Origin: Rhodoplanes serenus
Lineage (GTDB): Bacteria > Pseudomonadota > Alphaproteobacteria > Rhizobiales > Xanthobacteraceae
Reading direction: 5' to 3'
DNA length: 64,000 nt
Assembly: GCA_945897515.1 (NCBI GenBank)
Contig: CAMDFO010000002.1
Coordinates: forward strand, 1-64,000
The notes beneath the pieces are model-generated. The model was not told where the DNA came from. It saw only the letters and a list, made by a program, of their open reading frames with translations, and did no database searches. A program made the position numbers and the translations under genes. This document shows positions 25,478-34,572 of the stretch, in pieces (position 1 is the first letter of the stretch; each line of letters opens with the position of its first letter).

Positions 25478-25744
25478 CTATGCGGAACGGAAATTTTCAC
25501 GCAACCGGAAATACAGGATGCCCATCAGGAAACAGAGACTGATGCTGTTGGCGAGCACGATGACCATGTCGTTCTGCAGCACGCCGTACACGATCCAGAG
25601 CGCGATACCGGCCGCGAGGATCGAGAACATCTTCAGTGACAGGTCGTCGGCCGAGCCGGTGTCCCAGCATTTCTTGAGCTGCGGGATGTAGGAGACGGTG
25701 GTGCAGAATGCGGCGAGCAGGCCGATGACAGTGGTGAGGTTCAT
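25478..25744 (-). CDS. SemiSWEET transporter
   Basis: This 88-residue protein with three predicted membrane helices carries the PQ-loop motif (SYIPQLKKCWDTGSADDLS in helix 1 to loop). That matches a SemiSWEET, the bacterial half-size homologue of eukaryotic SWEET sugar uniporters, which works as a dimer. Length is standard (about 85-95). It lies between the GlcD-GlcF fusion gene and a MetE-like gene on the same strand, suggesting uptake or release of a small sugar or related solute. Confidence 0.9.
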   Translation of the reverse strand: MNLTTVIGLLAAFCTTVSYIPQLKKCWDTGSADDLSLKMFSILAAGIALWIVYGVLQNDMVIVLANSISLCFLMGILYFRLRENFRSA

Positions 25745-25753
25745 GACGCCGCG

Positions 25754-28708
25754 TCAACGCACCGCGGCGGGAGCGGTTCCTTGCAGGCTCATCGCCAGCA
25801 CCCGCGCCACATGCAGCGCTTCGCGGCTAGCACCGTCGTGGATCTGGTGGCGGCAGGAGGTGCCGTCCGCCACCACCAGCGTGCCGACGTCCGCCTTGCG
25901 CACCGCCGGCAGCAGCGAAAGCTCGCCCATCGCCAGCGAAACGTCGATGGTGTCGGCGGCGTAGCCGAAGCTGCCGGCCATGCCGCAGCAGCTCGATTCG
26001 ATGGTCTCGACCTTCAGGTCCGGCACCAGCCGGAGCACCTGCTCGACCGGCGTAAAGGCGTCGAACGCCTTCTGGTGACAATGGCCATGGACCAGCGCGC
26101 GCTCGGCGATCTTGTTCAGCGGCAGATTGAGCCGGCCTTCGTTGGCCTCACGCGCCAGAAATTCCTCGAACGTGAAAGCGTGATCGGAAACGCGCTTCGC
26201 GCTCTCACCCTTCACCATCGCCGGAATTTCGTCGCGGAAGCTGAGGAGGCAGCTCGGCTCCAGGCCGATCACCGGAACGCCGCGCTCGGCATAGGGCGCG
26301 AGCGCTGCGAGCGAGCGTTCCGCTTCGTGCCGCGCCTGTTCCACCGCCCCGACGGACAGGAAGGTGCGGCCGCAGCACAGCGGACGGGACGAGCCGTCCG
26401 CCGGTTTCGCCACATGCGCCCGATAGCCGCCGGCATTCAGTACGGCGAGCGCGGCGTCGAGGTTCTCGCGCTCGAAATAGCGATTGAAGGTGTCGGCGAA
26501 GAGAACGACCTCGGGCGTGCCACTCCCTTCGCCGTTGTGGGAGTCGTCGAACACATCCGAGCGCCAGCGCGGGAGAGACCGCCGCGTGCTGAACCCCGCC
26601 ACCGCTTCGGACAGCTTCGCCGCGCCGGGCAGCACATCGCGCAAATTCAACAGCCACGGCACCTTCGCCGCATAGGGCGCGTAGCGTGGCAGCCAGCCCA
26701 CCAGTCGGTCGTGCAGCGAATAGCCGTGCTTCTTCGCCCGCGCCGCCTGCACCTCGATCTTCATGCGCGCCATATCGACGCCGGTCGGGCACTCGCGGCG
26801 GCAGCCTTTGCAGGACACGCAAAGCTTGAGCGTCTCCGCCATCTCATCTGATGTCAGCGCATCCGGACCGAGCTGGCCGGTGATCGCCAATCGCAACGAG
26901 TTGGCGCGGCCGCGCGTCACGTCGCGCTCGTCGCGCGTCACGCGATAGCTCGGGCACATCACGCCGCCGGCGAGCGAACGGCAGGCGCCGTTGTTGTTGC
27001 ACATCTCGACCGCGCCCTGGAAACCGCCGCCCGCCCCGGTATAGGCCGACCAGTCGAGCTGCGTGCGCATCGCCCAGGCGTGATAGTCGGGCCCGTAGCG
27101 GAAGTTGCTGCGGTCGTCGAACTTCGGCGCACGCACGATCTTGCCGGGATTGAACAACCCGCCAGGATCGAAGCGATCCTTCACCTCCTCGAAGGCTCGA
27201 GCGAGCCTTGAGCCGAACATCGGCTCGTTGAACTCCGAGCGCACCAGCCCGTCGCCATGCTCGCCGGAATGCGAGCCCTTGTATTCGCGCACGAACGCAA
27301 ACGCCTGCTCGGCGATGTTGCGCATCGCCTTAACGTCCTTGTCGAGCCGCAGGTTGAGGATCGGCCGCACGTGCAGGCAACCGACCGAGGCATGCGCATA
27401 CCAGGTGCCGCTGGTGCCGTTGCTCTCAAACACCTCTGTCAGCCGCGCGGTGTAGTCCGCAAGATGCTCTAGCGGCACCGCGCAGTCCTCGACGAACGAC
27501 ACCGGTTTCCCGGCGTCCTTCATCGACATCATGATGTTGAGACCGGCGGTGCGAAGCTCGGTGATCGCGCCCTGCAGCTTCGGATCGAGCACGTCGACGA
27601 CGCCGCCCCATTTGGCGCCGCTGTTGCGCCAGTCGAAGCCGAGGTCGCCCATCAATTCGTGCAGCCGCTGCAAGCGCCGCACGTTCTCGTCCCATTCGGC
27701 CTCGGCGAATTCCACCAGCAGCAGCGCCTGCGGCACATCGCGCACAAACGCTTCCAGCGTCGGGCGGAACATGTCGATCTCGCGCGCCAGCGAGACCATC
27801 GTGGCGTCGACCAACTCAACCGCGATAGGCGCAAGCTTGACGATATGCTGCGCCGCCGCCATCGCTTCGTGGAAGCTGCCGAAGTGGCAGGCGCCGACCG
27901 CGCGCCGGCCCAGCAGCGGCGACAATTTCAGTTCGATCGCGGTGGAGAACGCGAGCGTGCCTTCCGAGCCCACGAGAATATGCGCGAGGTTGACGTCGTT
28001 GCGCCCAGGCACCAGCGAGTCGATGTTGTAGCCGCCGACGCGACGCTGCACGCTCGGAAACCGCGCCGCGATCTCGCCGGCCTCGCGCGCGCCCAGCGCG
28101 AACAGATCGCGCGCCAGCGGAAGCAGCGGCGAATTCGCCGGCACGTCGGAGAGGTCCGGCGCGACCGGACCGAAATGCGCCTTGGCTCCGTCCGCCAGCA
28201 GGGCGTCGATCGCAATGACATTTTCACGGGTGTTGCCGTAGCGCAGCGAGCGGCCGCCGCAGGAGTTGTTTGCGGTCATCCCGCCGATGGTGGCGCGCGA
28301 TGCGGTCGAGACATCGACCGGAAACCACAGGCCGTGGGCCTTGAGCTGGCGGTTGAGGTCGTCGAGCACGATGCCCGGCTCGACCCGGCAGCGCCGTCCG
28401 GCCACGTCCAGATTTAGGATGCGGGTGAGATGTTTCGAGCAGTCGACGACGAGCGATTGGTTCACCGTCTGACCGGCTTGCGACGAGCCCCCGCCGCGCG
28501 GCAGCACGGTGACGCCCTCAGCTCGGGAAATCGCTATCGCCCGTTCGGTTTCTTCAATCGTCCGCGGCGTGACCACGCCGAGCGGCATGATCTGGTAATG
28601 CGACGCATCCGTTGCGTAGCGGCCCCGTGTGAACCGGTCGAATTGCACGCCGCCCGTGACTTCGGCTTTGAGCCGACGCTCCAGTCCCGGCAGCAGTCTC
28701 TCCGCCAT
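25754..28708 (-). CDS. GlcD-GlcF type FAD-linked oxidase/Fe-S oxidoreductase fusion
   Basis: This 984-residue fusion enzyme probably oxidises a 2-hydroxy acid. Domains in order are a FAD-binding PCMH domain with VLPRGGGSSQAGQTVNQ (about 75-91), a FAD-oxidase C-terminal domain, a 4Fe-4S region (CNNNGACRS with CPSY, then CVSCKGCRRECPTG), and two CCG domains (CCGRTFLS and SSCCGMAG). This composition resembles D-lactate or glycolate dehydrogenases fused to their iron-sulfur subunit. The start at 28708 shares one base with the stop of the upstream MetE-like gene (TGATG), so expression is coupled. It lacks membrane segments and acts in the cytoplasm. Confidence 0.9.
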   Translation of the reverse strand: MAERLLPGLERRLKAEVTGGVQFDRFTRGRYATDASHYQIMPLGVVTPRTIEETERAIAISRAEGVTVLPRGGGSSQAGQTVNQSLVVDCSKHLTRILNLDVAGRRCRVEPGIVLDDLNRQLKAHGLWFPVDVSTASRATIGGMTANNSCGGRSLRYGNTRENVIAIDALLADGAKAHFGPVAPDLSDVPANSPLLPLARDLFALGAREAGEIAARFPSVQRRVGGYNIDSLVPGRNDVNLAHILVGSEGTLAFSTAIELKLSPLLGRRAVGACHFGSFHEAMAAAQHIVKLAPIAVELVDATMVSLAREIDMFRPTLEAFVRDVPQALLLVEFAEAEWDENVRRLQRLHELMGDLGFDWRNSGAKWGGVVDVLDPKLQGAITELRTAGLNIMMSMKDAGKPVSFVEDCAVPLEHLADYTARLTEVFESNGTSGTWYAHASVGCLHVRPILNLRLDKDVKAMRNIAEQAFAFVREYKGSHSGEHGDGLVRSEFNEPMFGSRLARAFEEVKDRFDPGGLFNPGKIVRAPKFDDRSNFRYGPDYHAWAMRTQLDWSAYTGAGGGFQGAVEMCNNNGACRSLAGGVMCPSYRVTRDERDVTRGRANSLRLAITGQLGPDALTSDEMAETLKLCVSCKGCRRECPTGVDMARMKIEVQAARAKKHGYSLHDRLVGWLPRYAPYAAKVPWLLNLRDVLPGAAKLSEAVAGFSTRRSLPRWRSDVFDDSHNGEGSGTPEVVLFADTFNRYFERENLDAALAVLNAGGYRAHVAKPADGSSRPLCCGRTFLSVGAVEQARHEAERSLAALAPYAERGVPVIGLEPSCLLSFRDEIPAMVKGESAKRVSDHAFTFEEFLAREANEGRLNLPLNKIAERALVHGHCHQKAFDAFTPVEQVLRLVPDLKVETIESSCCGMAGSFGYAADTIDVSLAMGELSLLPAVRKADVGTLVVADGTSCRHQIHDGASREALHVARVLAMSLQGTAPAAVR

Positions 28709-29850
28709 CAGCTCCAAACCCTGCGTGCGGTTTCCACCAGGACATCGAGCTTCCGCCGTTGGACGTCCTGCGTGACCCAGGCATCTGCCGATGCGCCGGA
28801 AAATCCGCAGTTGGGGCAGATGCTCAGATTCTCGATCGGGATGTATTTCGATGCCGATTCGATCTTGCGCATCAGTTCGTCGCGCGTCTCGACCTTCGGG
28901 TCGCGGATGTTGATGAGACCGAGCGAGATGGTCTTGTGCTTGGGCAGGTCACGCAGCGAGTCGAGCGCTCCCGACCGGTCGGAATATTCGATCAGGAACG
29001 TATCGGCCTCGAGGCTGTCCACGATCTTGCCGATCGTCGGCGCCTCGTAACTCGAAGCCGCGCCGCCCAGCGGACCCTGCGGCCCGAGAATGTACGTGCC
29101 AAGGCAGATATGCACCGCAACCGTTACGCCGTCACGCTTGGCCGCACGCAGCAACGTATTCTCGGCAGCCAGAACCGCGTCGAGTTCCTTCTGCGGATCG
29201 AGGCCGAGGTCGAGCACCTGCGCTTTCATCCGCTCCGGAACAATAAATCGGGTGTAGCCCGGCGCATCGATCTGGATGTAGCTCACACCATCATCGGCGA
29301 TCGCCCTCACCTCGTCGGCCATGAGCCGGGTGAAATCCTGGAAAAACTCCTGCCAGCTCGGATAGGCGCGATCGCTGATACCGGGCCGGTACTGTGAAGG
29401 GGAGAGCGTGACCGGGCTTGGCAGGGTCATCTTGAACGCGCCGGGCGAATGCTGCTTCAGAAACTTGATCTCGTCTCCAGTAATCCTTTTCTTCAGACGC
29501 AGCTTGTCCGCCACCACCGGGACCTGCGGCACAAACTCTTCGCGGTCTGCGACCTCCTTGCCGACCAGCGTCGGATAGCGCGTGTAGTCGATGCCGCGAT
29601 CCTCGAAGCCATGAAAGAACCTGTCCGATATTGCCGACAGCCAGAACGCGCGGCGGAATTCGCCGTCGGAATAGATCTCCATGCCGGCGTCACGCTGCAT
29701 TTTCAGCGCGTCGAGAATGGCGGCATCCTCGATCGCAGTCAGTTCGTCGTCGGTGATCCGGTTGTGCAAACGGTCGAGGCGAGCCCCGCGCAATTTGTCG
29801 GGACGTATGAGGCTGCCGCAGTGGTCGGCGCGAAAAGTCCGCTTTGCCAT
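28708..29850 (-). CDS. MetE-like protein coupled to the GlcD-GlcF fusion
   Basis: This 380-residue MetE/UROD-fold protein contains ADHCGSLIRP at the N-terminus (a methionine-synthase-like opening), VAVHICLGT (His-x-Cys) and ICPNCGFSG (Cys), together with the IQIDAPGYTRF block. These fit a zinc-dependent thiol alkyl- or methyltransferase. The ATG at 29850 is chosen over a longer in-frame start at 30072, which would run into the divergent Bug gene. Its stop codon overlaps the next gene's start. It is divergent from a Bug receptor gene across 117 bp, which may hold both promoters. Confidence 0.87.
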   Translation of the reverse strand: MAKRTFRADHCGSLIRPDKLRGARLDRLHNRITDDELTAIEDAAILDALKMQRDAGMEIYSDGEFRRAFWLSAISDRFFHGFEDRGIDYTRYPTLVGKEVADREEFVPQVPVVADKLRLKKRITGDEIKFLKQHSPGAFKMTLPSPVTLSPSQYRPGISDRAYPSWQEFFQDFTRLMADEVRAIADDGVSYIQIDAPGYTRFIVPERMKAQVLDLGLDPQKELDAVLAAENTLLRAAKRDGVTVAVHICLGTYILGPQGPLGGAASSYEAPTIGKIVDSLEADTFLIEYSDRSGALDSLRDLPKHKTISLGLINIRDPKVETRDELMRKIESASKYIPIENLSICPNCGFSGASADAWVTQDVQRRKLDVLVETARRVWS

Positions 29851-29967
29851 GTCTGAAAAACCGTGTTGTGATGCGAACTGCAGATTTGGCGAGCGCGACC
29901 TTATTGACGCGGGCCCGCCGGGGCAATGCTCACCGAAGTTGGGCAACAAAGCCAGGGGAGGAAAGCC

Positions 29968-30972
29968 ATGCCGACGCGAGGTCGCGCGATCGCTTGCAAT
30001 CGCCGGAGAATTCTCGAGCTTGGACTTTCCGCGGCCTTCGTGCCTATGGCGCCGGCGATCCTGCGGGCGCAAATGTCCGACCTGCCGGCCGGGCCCATCA
30101 GGGTCATACTGCCCACCCTCTATGGTGGGCAGTCAGACACGCTCGGCCGTTTGATCGGGGATCGTGTCGGTCCTGCAATCGACCGCAGCTTCGTTATGGA
30201 GCCGCGCGCTGGCGCCGGCGGACTCATTGCCGGCGAGTACGTCGCGCGCGCCGCGCCGGACGGCAACACCCTGCTGTTCGTCACCGGCGGGCACACCACG
30301 CTGCCCGGACTCTATGCACGCAGCATCAAGTTCGACGCGGTGAAGGACTTCGCGTTCGTGTGCCAGATCAGCGAGTCGAGCTTTGCCATCGCTGTGGCGC
30401 CGGACCATCCGGCGAAATCGTTCGCCCATCTGCTGGAGTTGTCGAAGCAGGACCCGGGAAAGATCACGTTCAGCAGCACGGGTGTCGGCTCGACCCAGCA
30501 CCTGATCGGCGAGGTGTGCCAGGAGCGCTTCGGCGTGAAGTGGACCCATGTGCCCTATCCGGGCGGCGCGGGGCCGGTCAACGACGTCATCGGCGGCCGC
30601 GTGGATATGTCGATCAATGCCATGCTCACGCTCGCTCCGCTGGTGAACGGCGGGAAGATGCGGGCGCTGGCGGTGAGTTCAGCGGAACGCGATCCGCTCC
30701 TGCCGGACACACCATCGTTCGGGGAAATCTCACCGGGTTTCTTCGTTGGGACGATTCTCGGCCTCGCTGCGCCTGCTCGGACACCGCGGCCGATCATCGA
30801 GCGGCTCAACCGGGAGATCGCCAAGGTGGTAAACACCGACGCCATGCGGCAGCGGCTCGCCGGCATGGCCAACAAGGCCAAGGGCGGCACGCCAGAGGAA
30901 TTCACGGCGACCGTGGCCCAATATGTCGAGCGCTGGTCGGGGGTTATCGGCAAGCTCGGGATCGCTCGCTAA
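29968..30972 (+). CDS. Bug/TctC-family receptor
   Basis: This 334-residue periplasmic receptor has a signal sequence containing three arginines before a hydrophobic stretch (NRRRILELGLSAAFVPMAPA), which might be Tat-type. The family elements IRVILPTLYGGQSD and VMEPRAGAGGLIAGEY follow. AGGGGAGG precedes the ATG at 29968. It is divergent from a MetE-like gene and followed by an aminotransferase gene 113 bp downstream on the same strand. Its sequence is more distant from the tandem Bug genes at 32.5-36.6 kb than they are from each other. The ligand is unknown. Confidence 0.92.
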   Translation: MPTRGRAIACNRRRILELGLSAAFVPMAPAILRAQMSDLPAGPIRVILPTLYGGQSDTLGRLIGDRVGPAIDRSFVMEPRAGAGGLIAGEYVARAAPDGNTLLFVTGGHTTLPGLYARSIKFDAVKDFAFVCQISESSFAIAVAPDHPAKSFAHLLELSKQDPGKITFSSTGVGSTQHLIGEVCQERFGVKWTHVPYPGGAGPVNDVIGGRVDMSINAMLTLAPLVNGGKMRALAVSSAERDPLLPDTPSFGEISPGFFVGTILGLAAPARTPRPIIERLNREIAKVVNTDAMRQRLAGMANKAKGGTPEEFTATVAQYVERWSGVIGKLGIAR

Positions 30973-31085
30973 AAGTCTATCAATCCATCGACCAGGAGGC
31001 CTTGACCGCGTTGCGACATTCTAGTTCAACGCCACCAGCCGGGCCGTCCAAAGCCCAAAAAACAAGCCGCCACAGGAGCCTTTCG

Positions 31086-32294
31086 ATGGCCCAGAACTCC
31101 GCGCGCACCGCCGGGCGTCATTTCCTGCAGATTCCGGGACCGTCGCCGCTGCCCGATCGCATCCTCCGGGCGATGGACACGCCGATCATCGATCACCGCG
31201 GTCCGGAGTTCTCCAAGCTCGCCAAGCGCTGCCTGGACGGCATCAAGACCATCTTCAAGACCACCAATCCGGTCATCATCTACACCGCCACCGGCACCGG
31301 CGCGTGGGAAGCCGCTCTCATCAATACGCTCAACACCGGCGACCGCGTGCTGATGGTCGAGACCGGACAGTTCGCCACGCTGTGGAAGAAGATGGCCGAG
31401 AACATCGGGCTCAAGCCCGAGTTCATCCCCACCGACTGGCGCACCGGCGCCGATCCGAAATTGATCGAAGCCAAGCTCCGCGAGGACAAGAAGCACGAGA
31501 TCAAAGCTGTCTGCGTGCTGCATAACGAGACCTCGACCGGCGCGCTGTCGCCGATCGCGGAAATCCGCAAGGCGATCGACGCTGCCGGTCATCCGGCGCT
31601 GTTTCTGGTCGATACCATCTCGTCGCTCGCCTCGACCGACTACCGCCACGACGAATGGGGCGTCGACGTCACCGTCGGCGGGGCGCAGAAGGGCCTGATG
31701 CTGCCGCCCGGCATGTCCTTCAACGCGGTCAGCGACAAGGCCATCGCGGCGTCGAAGAACTCGCGGCTGCCGAAGTCGTTCTGGTCGTGGGAAGACATGC
31801 TGAACATGAACAAGGTCGGCTTCTTCCCCTACACGCCGGCGACGCAGATGCTGCACGGCCTCGCCGAAGGCATCGACATGCTGCACGAGGAAGGGCTCGA
31901 CAACGTGTTCGCGCGGCATGATCGCTTCGCCGAAGCGACGCGGCGCGCCGTGAAGGCATGGGGCCTTGAGATCATGTGCAAGGACGCAAAGTACTACTCG
32001 CCGACCATCACGGCGGTGATGATGCCGGAGGGACACAACGGCGACGCGTTCCGCGCGCAGGCGTTGGATACGTTCAACATCTCCTACGGCGCGAGCTTCG
32101 GCGCGTACACCGGCAAGTATTTCCGCATCGGCCACCTCGGCGACATTAACGACGGCTATCTGGTCGGCGCGCTCGGCATCACCGAAATGGCGCTGGCTCA
32201 CGCCGGCATCCCGCACAAGAAGGGCGGCGTGCAGTCGGCGATGGACTATATCGTCTCCGTGCACGCAGGGCCCAAGCGGGCCGCGGCGGAGTAA
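31086..32294 (+). CDS. Serine-glyoxylate/alanine-glyoxylate type aminotransferase
   Basis: This 402-residue class-V PLP aminotransferase has the lysine that binds PLP in GGAQKGLMLPPG. The family opening HFLQIPGPSPLPDRILRAM, the TGTGAWEAAL phosphate-binding turn and VDTISSLAS (PLP-contacting Asp) are all present. It resembles serine-glyoxylate aminotransferase of the serine cycle, interconverting glyoxylate and glycine with an amino donor. AGGAG lies upstream. The nearby GlcD-GlcF oxidase could supply glyoxylate, which is consistent but unproven. Neighbouring genes are Bug receptors. Confidence 0.92.
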   Translation: MAQNSARTAGRHFLQIPGPSPLPDRILRAMDTPIIDHRGPEFSKLAKRCLDGIKTIFKTTNPVIIYTATGTGAWEAALINTLNTGDRVLMVETGQFATLWKKMAENIGLKPEFIPTDWRTGADPKLIEAKLREDKKHEIKAVCVLHNETSTGALSPIAEIRKAIDAAGHPALFLVDTISSLASTDYRHDEWGVDVTVGGAQKGLMLPPGMSFNAVSDKAIAASKNSRLPKSFWSWEDMLNMNKVGFFPYTPATQMLHGLAEGIDMLHEEGLDNVFARHDRFAEATRRAVKAWGLEIMCKDAKYYSPTITAVMMPEGHNGDAFRAQALDTFNISYGASFGAYTGKYFRIGHLGDINDGYLVGALGITEMALAHAGIPHKKGGVQSAMDYIVSVHAGPKRAAAE

Positions 32295-32323
32295 TTAGCC
32301 TCTCCGAATATGGCTTCGTTGCA

Positions 32324-32357
32324 ACGGCCGGGCTTGTCCCGGCCGTTTCCGTCTGTT
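32324..32357 (+). terminator. Probable terminator after the aminotransferase
   Basis: ACGGCCGGG and CCCGGCCGT form a 9-bp stem with a 5-nt loop, followed by TTCCGTCTGTTTT. The T tract is interrupted, so termination efficiency is uncertain. Confidence 0.5.
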
Positions 32358-32387
32358 TTGCTTGGGCAACAAGCAAGAAAGACGTGG

Positions 32388-32414
32388 ATGCCCGGCATAA
32401 AGCCGGGCATGACG
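32388..32414. repeat. Short palindromic repeat of the GATGCCCGGC/GCCGGGCATGAC type
   Basis: GCCCGGC-ATAAA-GCCGGGC is followed by ATGACGGCGG. It shares the ATGACxGCGG end with the larger repeats at 5001, 24304 and 45601 and lies just before the Bug remnant. Confidence 0.55.
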
Positions 32415-32430
32415 GCGGAGAGACGCTGAC

Positions 32431-32557
32431 ATGAGACGCTACGCCCCTGCACTCGCGGTTGCGCTGACCGCCCTCATCTTTCGACGCGCTGTTCCGGGCC
32501 GACATCGCGAAGTTTGCCAAGATCATCAACGACGCAAAAATTCCGAAGCAGGACTAA
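32431..32557 (+). pseudogene. Bug/TctC receptor remnant: signal peptide joined to the last 24 codons
   Basis: The ATG at 32431 starts a signal peptide (MRRYAPALAVALTALIF, 17 codons). About at 32483 the sequence switches, in another frame, to codons for DALFRADIAKFAKI and then INDAKIPKQD and a stop (32555-32557). That is nearly identical to the C-terminus of the next gene (ALYRADVARFAKVIADAKIPKLE). Almost the whole mature receptor (about 280 codons) is missing and the junction is out of frame, so this is a third tandem Bug copy destroyed by internal deletion. An AGGAG within it now serves as the ribosome-binding site region of the following gene. Confidence 0.85.
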
Positions 32558-32573
32558 CAAGGAGAACAAGGCC

Positions 32574-33551
32574 ATGCGACGACGGTTGTTCCTGGTGTCG
32601 AGCTGCGTGCTCGCCGCCCTTGCGCTGGCAGATGGCGCCCTCGCGCAGACCTATCCGAACCGGCCGATCCGTATCGTGGTGCCGTTCCCGGCGGGCGGCG
32701 GCGTCGATACCATGGCGCGGATCGTAGGCAACAAGCTGTCCGAGCGGATCGGACAGCCGGTGCTGATCGAGCATCGCCCTGGTGCCGGCGGCACCCTCGG
32801 CGCCGACGCTGTCGCCAAGGCCGCGCCCGACGGCTACACGGTGCTGCTGACGGTCAACGGTCTCGCCATCAGCGCCGCGCTCTATCGCACACTGCCGTTC
32901 GATCCGCTGAAGGCGTTCGATCCCATCGTGCAGGTCGCCGCCAATCCGTTCGTGCTGGTAGGCTCGCAAAAGATGCAGGCCGCGACAATTCAGGACGTGA
33001 TTGCGGTCGCCAAGGCCAAGCCCGGCACGCTCAACTATGGCTCCAGCGGCTTGGGCGCGCCACTGCACCTGCTGGCGGAAATGTTCAAATACGGCGCCGG
33101 GGGCCTCGACATTGCCCACATTCCCTATCGCGGCGATGCGCCGATGCTGACGGCGCTGCTGTCGGGCGACGTGCATATCGGCTTCATGCCGGCCGGCACC
33201 GGCGTTCGGCAGGTCCAGAGCGGCCAGGTCAGAGGGCTCGCCGTCACCGGAGAAAAGCGCTCGCCGGCGCTGCCTGAGGTACCGACTCTGCTGGAAGCCG
33301 GCGTCAAAGGCCTGGAAGCGGATTCCTGGTACGGCCTGTTTGCGCCAGCGGGGACGCCACGCGACATCGTATTGCGCCTGCAACGCGAAACGGCTGAAGT
33401 GCTGAAGCTGCCGGACGTTGTCGAGCGCTTGCGCGCCAGCGGCAACGAACCTGTCGGTGGGACCCCGGAGCAGCTCGACGCGCTTTATCGCGCCGACGTC
33501 GCCCGGTTTGCAAAGGTCATTGCCGACGCGAAGATCCCGAAACTGGAGTGA
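32574..33551 (+). CDS. Bug/TctC-family receptor, tandem copy 1
   Basis: This 325-residue periplasmic receptor has a signal peptide to about residue 24 (DGALAQ) and then TYPNRPIRIVVPFPAGGGVD, EHRPGAGG, the ligand-pocket stretch YGSSGLGAPLHL, IPYRGDAPM and the typical late FAPAGTPRDIVLRL. The ATG at 32574 is chosen because it begins the signal peptide and AAGGAG lies upstream. Its C-terminus matches the remnant just before it and resembles the next gene, so these three arose by tandem duplication. No TctA/B permease is nearby. Confidence 0.94.
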   Translation: MRRRLFLVSSCVLAALALADGALAQTYPNRPIRIVVPFPAGGGVDTMARIVGNKLSERIGQPVLIEHRPGAGGTLGADAVAKAAPDGYTVLLTVNGLAISAALYRTLPFDPLKAFDPIVQVAANPFVLVGSQKMQAATIQDVIAVAKAKPGTLNYGSSGLGAPLHLLAEMFKYGAGGLDIAHIPYRGDAPMLTALLSGDVHIGFMPAGTGVRQVQSGQVRGLAVTGEKRSPALPEVPTLLEAGVKGLEADSWYGLFAPAGTPRDIVLRLQRETAEVLKLPDVVERLRASGNEPVGGTPEQLDALYRADVARFAKVIADAKIPKLE

Positions 33552-33593
33552 GCGCCGCCTGACGTCACAGGCCTTCATGCGAGGAACACGCCC

Positions 33594-34565
33594 ATGAAAA
33601 CCGCAGCCGCCGCGTTTGCCGTTGCGCTTGCCGCCTGCACCATCGCCGACGCCGCGTCGGCGCAAAGCTACCCGAACCGCCCCATCCGCATCGTCGTGCC
33701 CTACGCGCCGGGCGGCGGAGTGAGCGTATACGCTCACCTCATCAGCACGAAGCTCTCGGAAATCGTCAAGCAATCGGTCGTGGTTGAAAATCGCCCTGGC
33801 GCCGGCGGCAACGTCGGCTCCGACGTCGTCGCGAAATCGCCGCCGGACGGCTACACGGCGTTGATCCACACCAGCGCGCTTGCCAGCGCGGGCCCGCTGT
33901 ACAAGTCGCTGCCGTTCGATCCGATCAAGGATTTCGCGCCGGTCACCAATTTGGTCGCGACGCAGATGATCGTCTCCGGCTCGCTCAAATCGACGGCGAC
34001 GACGCTGCCCGAGCTGATTGCCGAGGCCAAGGCCAAACCCGGCACGCTCAACTATGCCTCGAGCGGGCTCGGTTCGTCGCTGCATCTGTTCGCTGAAATC
34101 TTCAAGAACAACGCCGGTGTCAACATCGTTCACATTCCCTATCGCGGCGATGCGCCGATGATCACCGCTATGATCGCAGGCGACGTCCAGATCGCCTTCC
34201 TGCCCCAGGCAACCGGTCAGGCTGCGATTCAGGGCGGCCGCCTGCGAGCCCTGGCGGTCACCGGACGTACGCGTCTGCCGCAACTGCCCGACACGCCGAC
34301 CTTGCTGGAGCTCGGCATCACCGGGTTCGAAGACGGCAGCTGGACCGCTATGTGGATGCCGGCGGCAACACCGTCCGAAATCGTGCTCGCGATTCAGCAG
34401 GCGACTGCCAAAGTACTCTTCGACCCGATGGTGGCGGAACGCTTCCGCTCGTTTGGCGCCGAGCCGATCGGAAACACGCCCGAGCAGTTCGCAGCTCAGT
34501 ACAGGGCCACCATCGCGCGGTTCGCTGACATCATCGAGAGGACGAAAATCCCGAAGCTGGATTGA
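33594..34565 (+). CDS. Bug/TctC-family receptor, tandem copy 2
   Basis: This 323-residue receptor has a signal peptide (to about residue 23, ending ASAQ), SYPNRPIRIVVPYAPGGGVS, VENRPGAGG, the YASSGLGSSLHLF pocket and IPYRGDAPMI. It is clearly related to the preceding gene throughout and lies 42 bp after it on the same strand, probably co-transcribed. It ends 7 bp from the stop of the next, opposite-strand Bug gene. The binding-loop differences (VSVYAHLIS versus VDTMARIVG) suggest a changed ligand, but this is inference. Confidence 0.94.
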   Translation: MKTAAAAFAVALAACTIADAASAQSYPNRPIRIVVPYAPGGGVSVYAHLISTKLSEIVKQSVVVENRPGAGGNVGSDVVAKSPPDGYTALIHTSALASAGPLYKSLPFDPIKDFAPVTNLVATQMIVSGSLKSTATTLPELIAEAKAKPGTLNYASSGLGSSLHLFAEIFKNNAGVNIVHIPYRGDAPMITAMIAGDVQIAFLPQATGQAAIQGGRLRALAVTGRTRLPQLPDTPTLLELGITGFEDGSWTAMWMPAATPSEIVLAIQQATAKVLFDPMVAERFRSFGAEPIGNTPEQFAAQYRATIARFADIIERTKIPKLD

Positions 34566-34572
34566 GGTGCTG

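Noticed and set aside
32526-34283. Long minus-strand frame opposite two Bug genes
   Set aside because: Runs across two tandem receptors with signal peptides on the plus strand; the antisense translation is low complexity.
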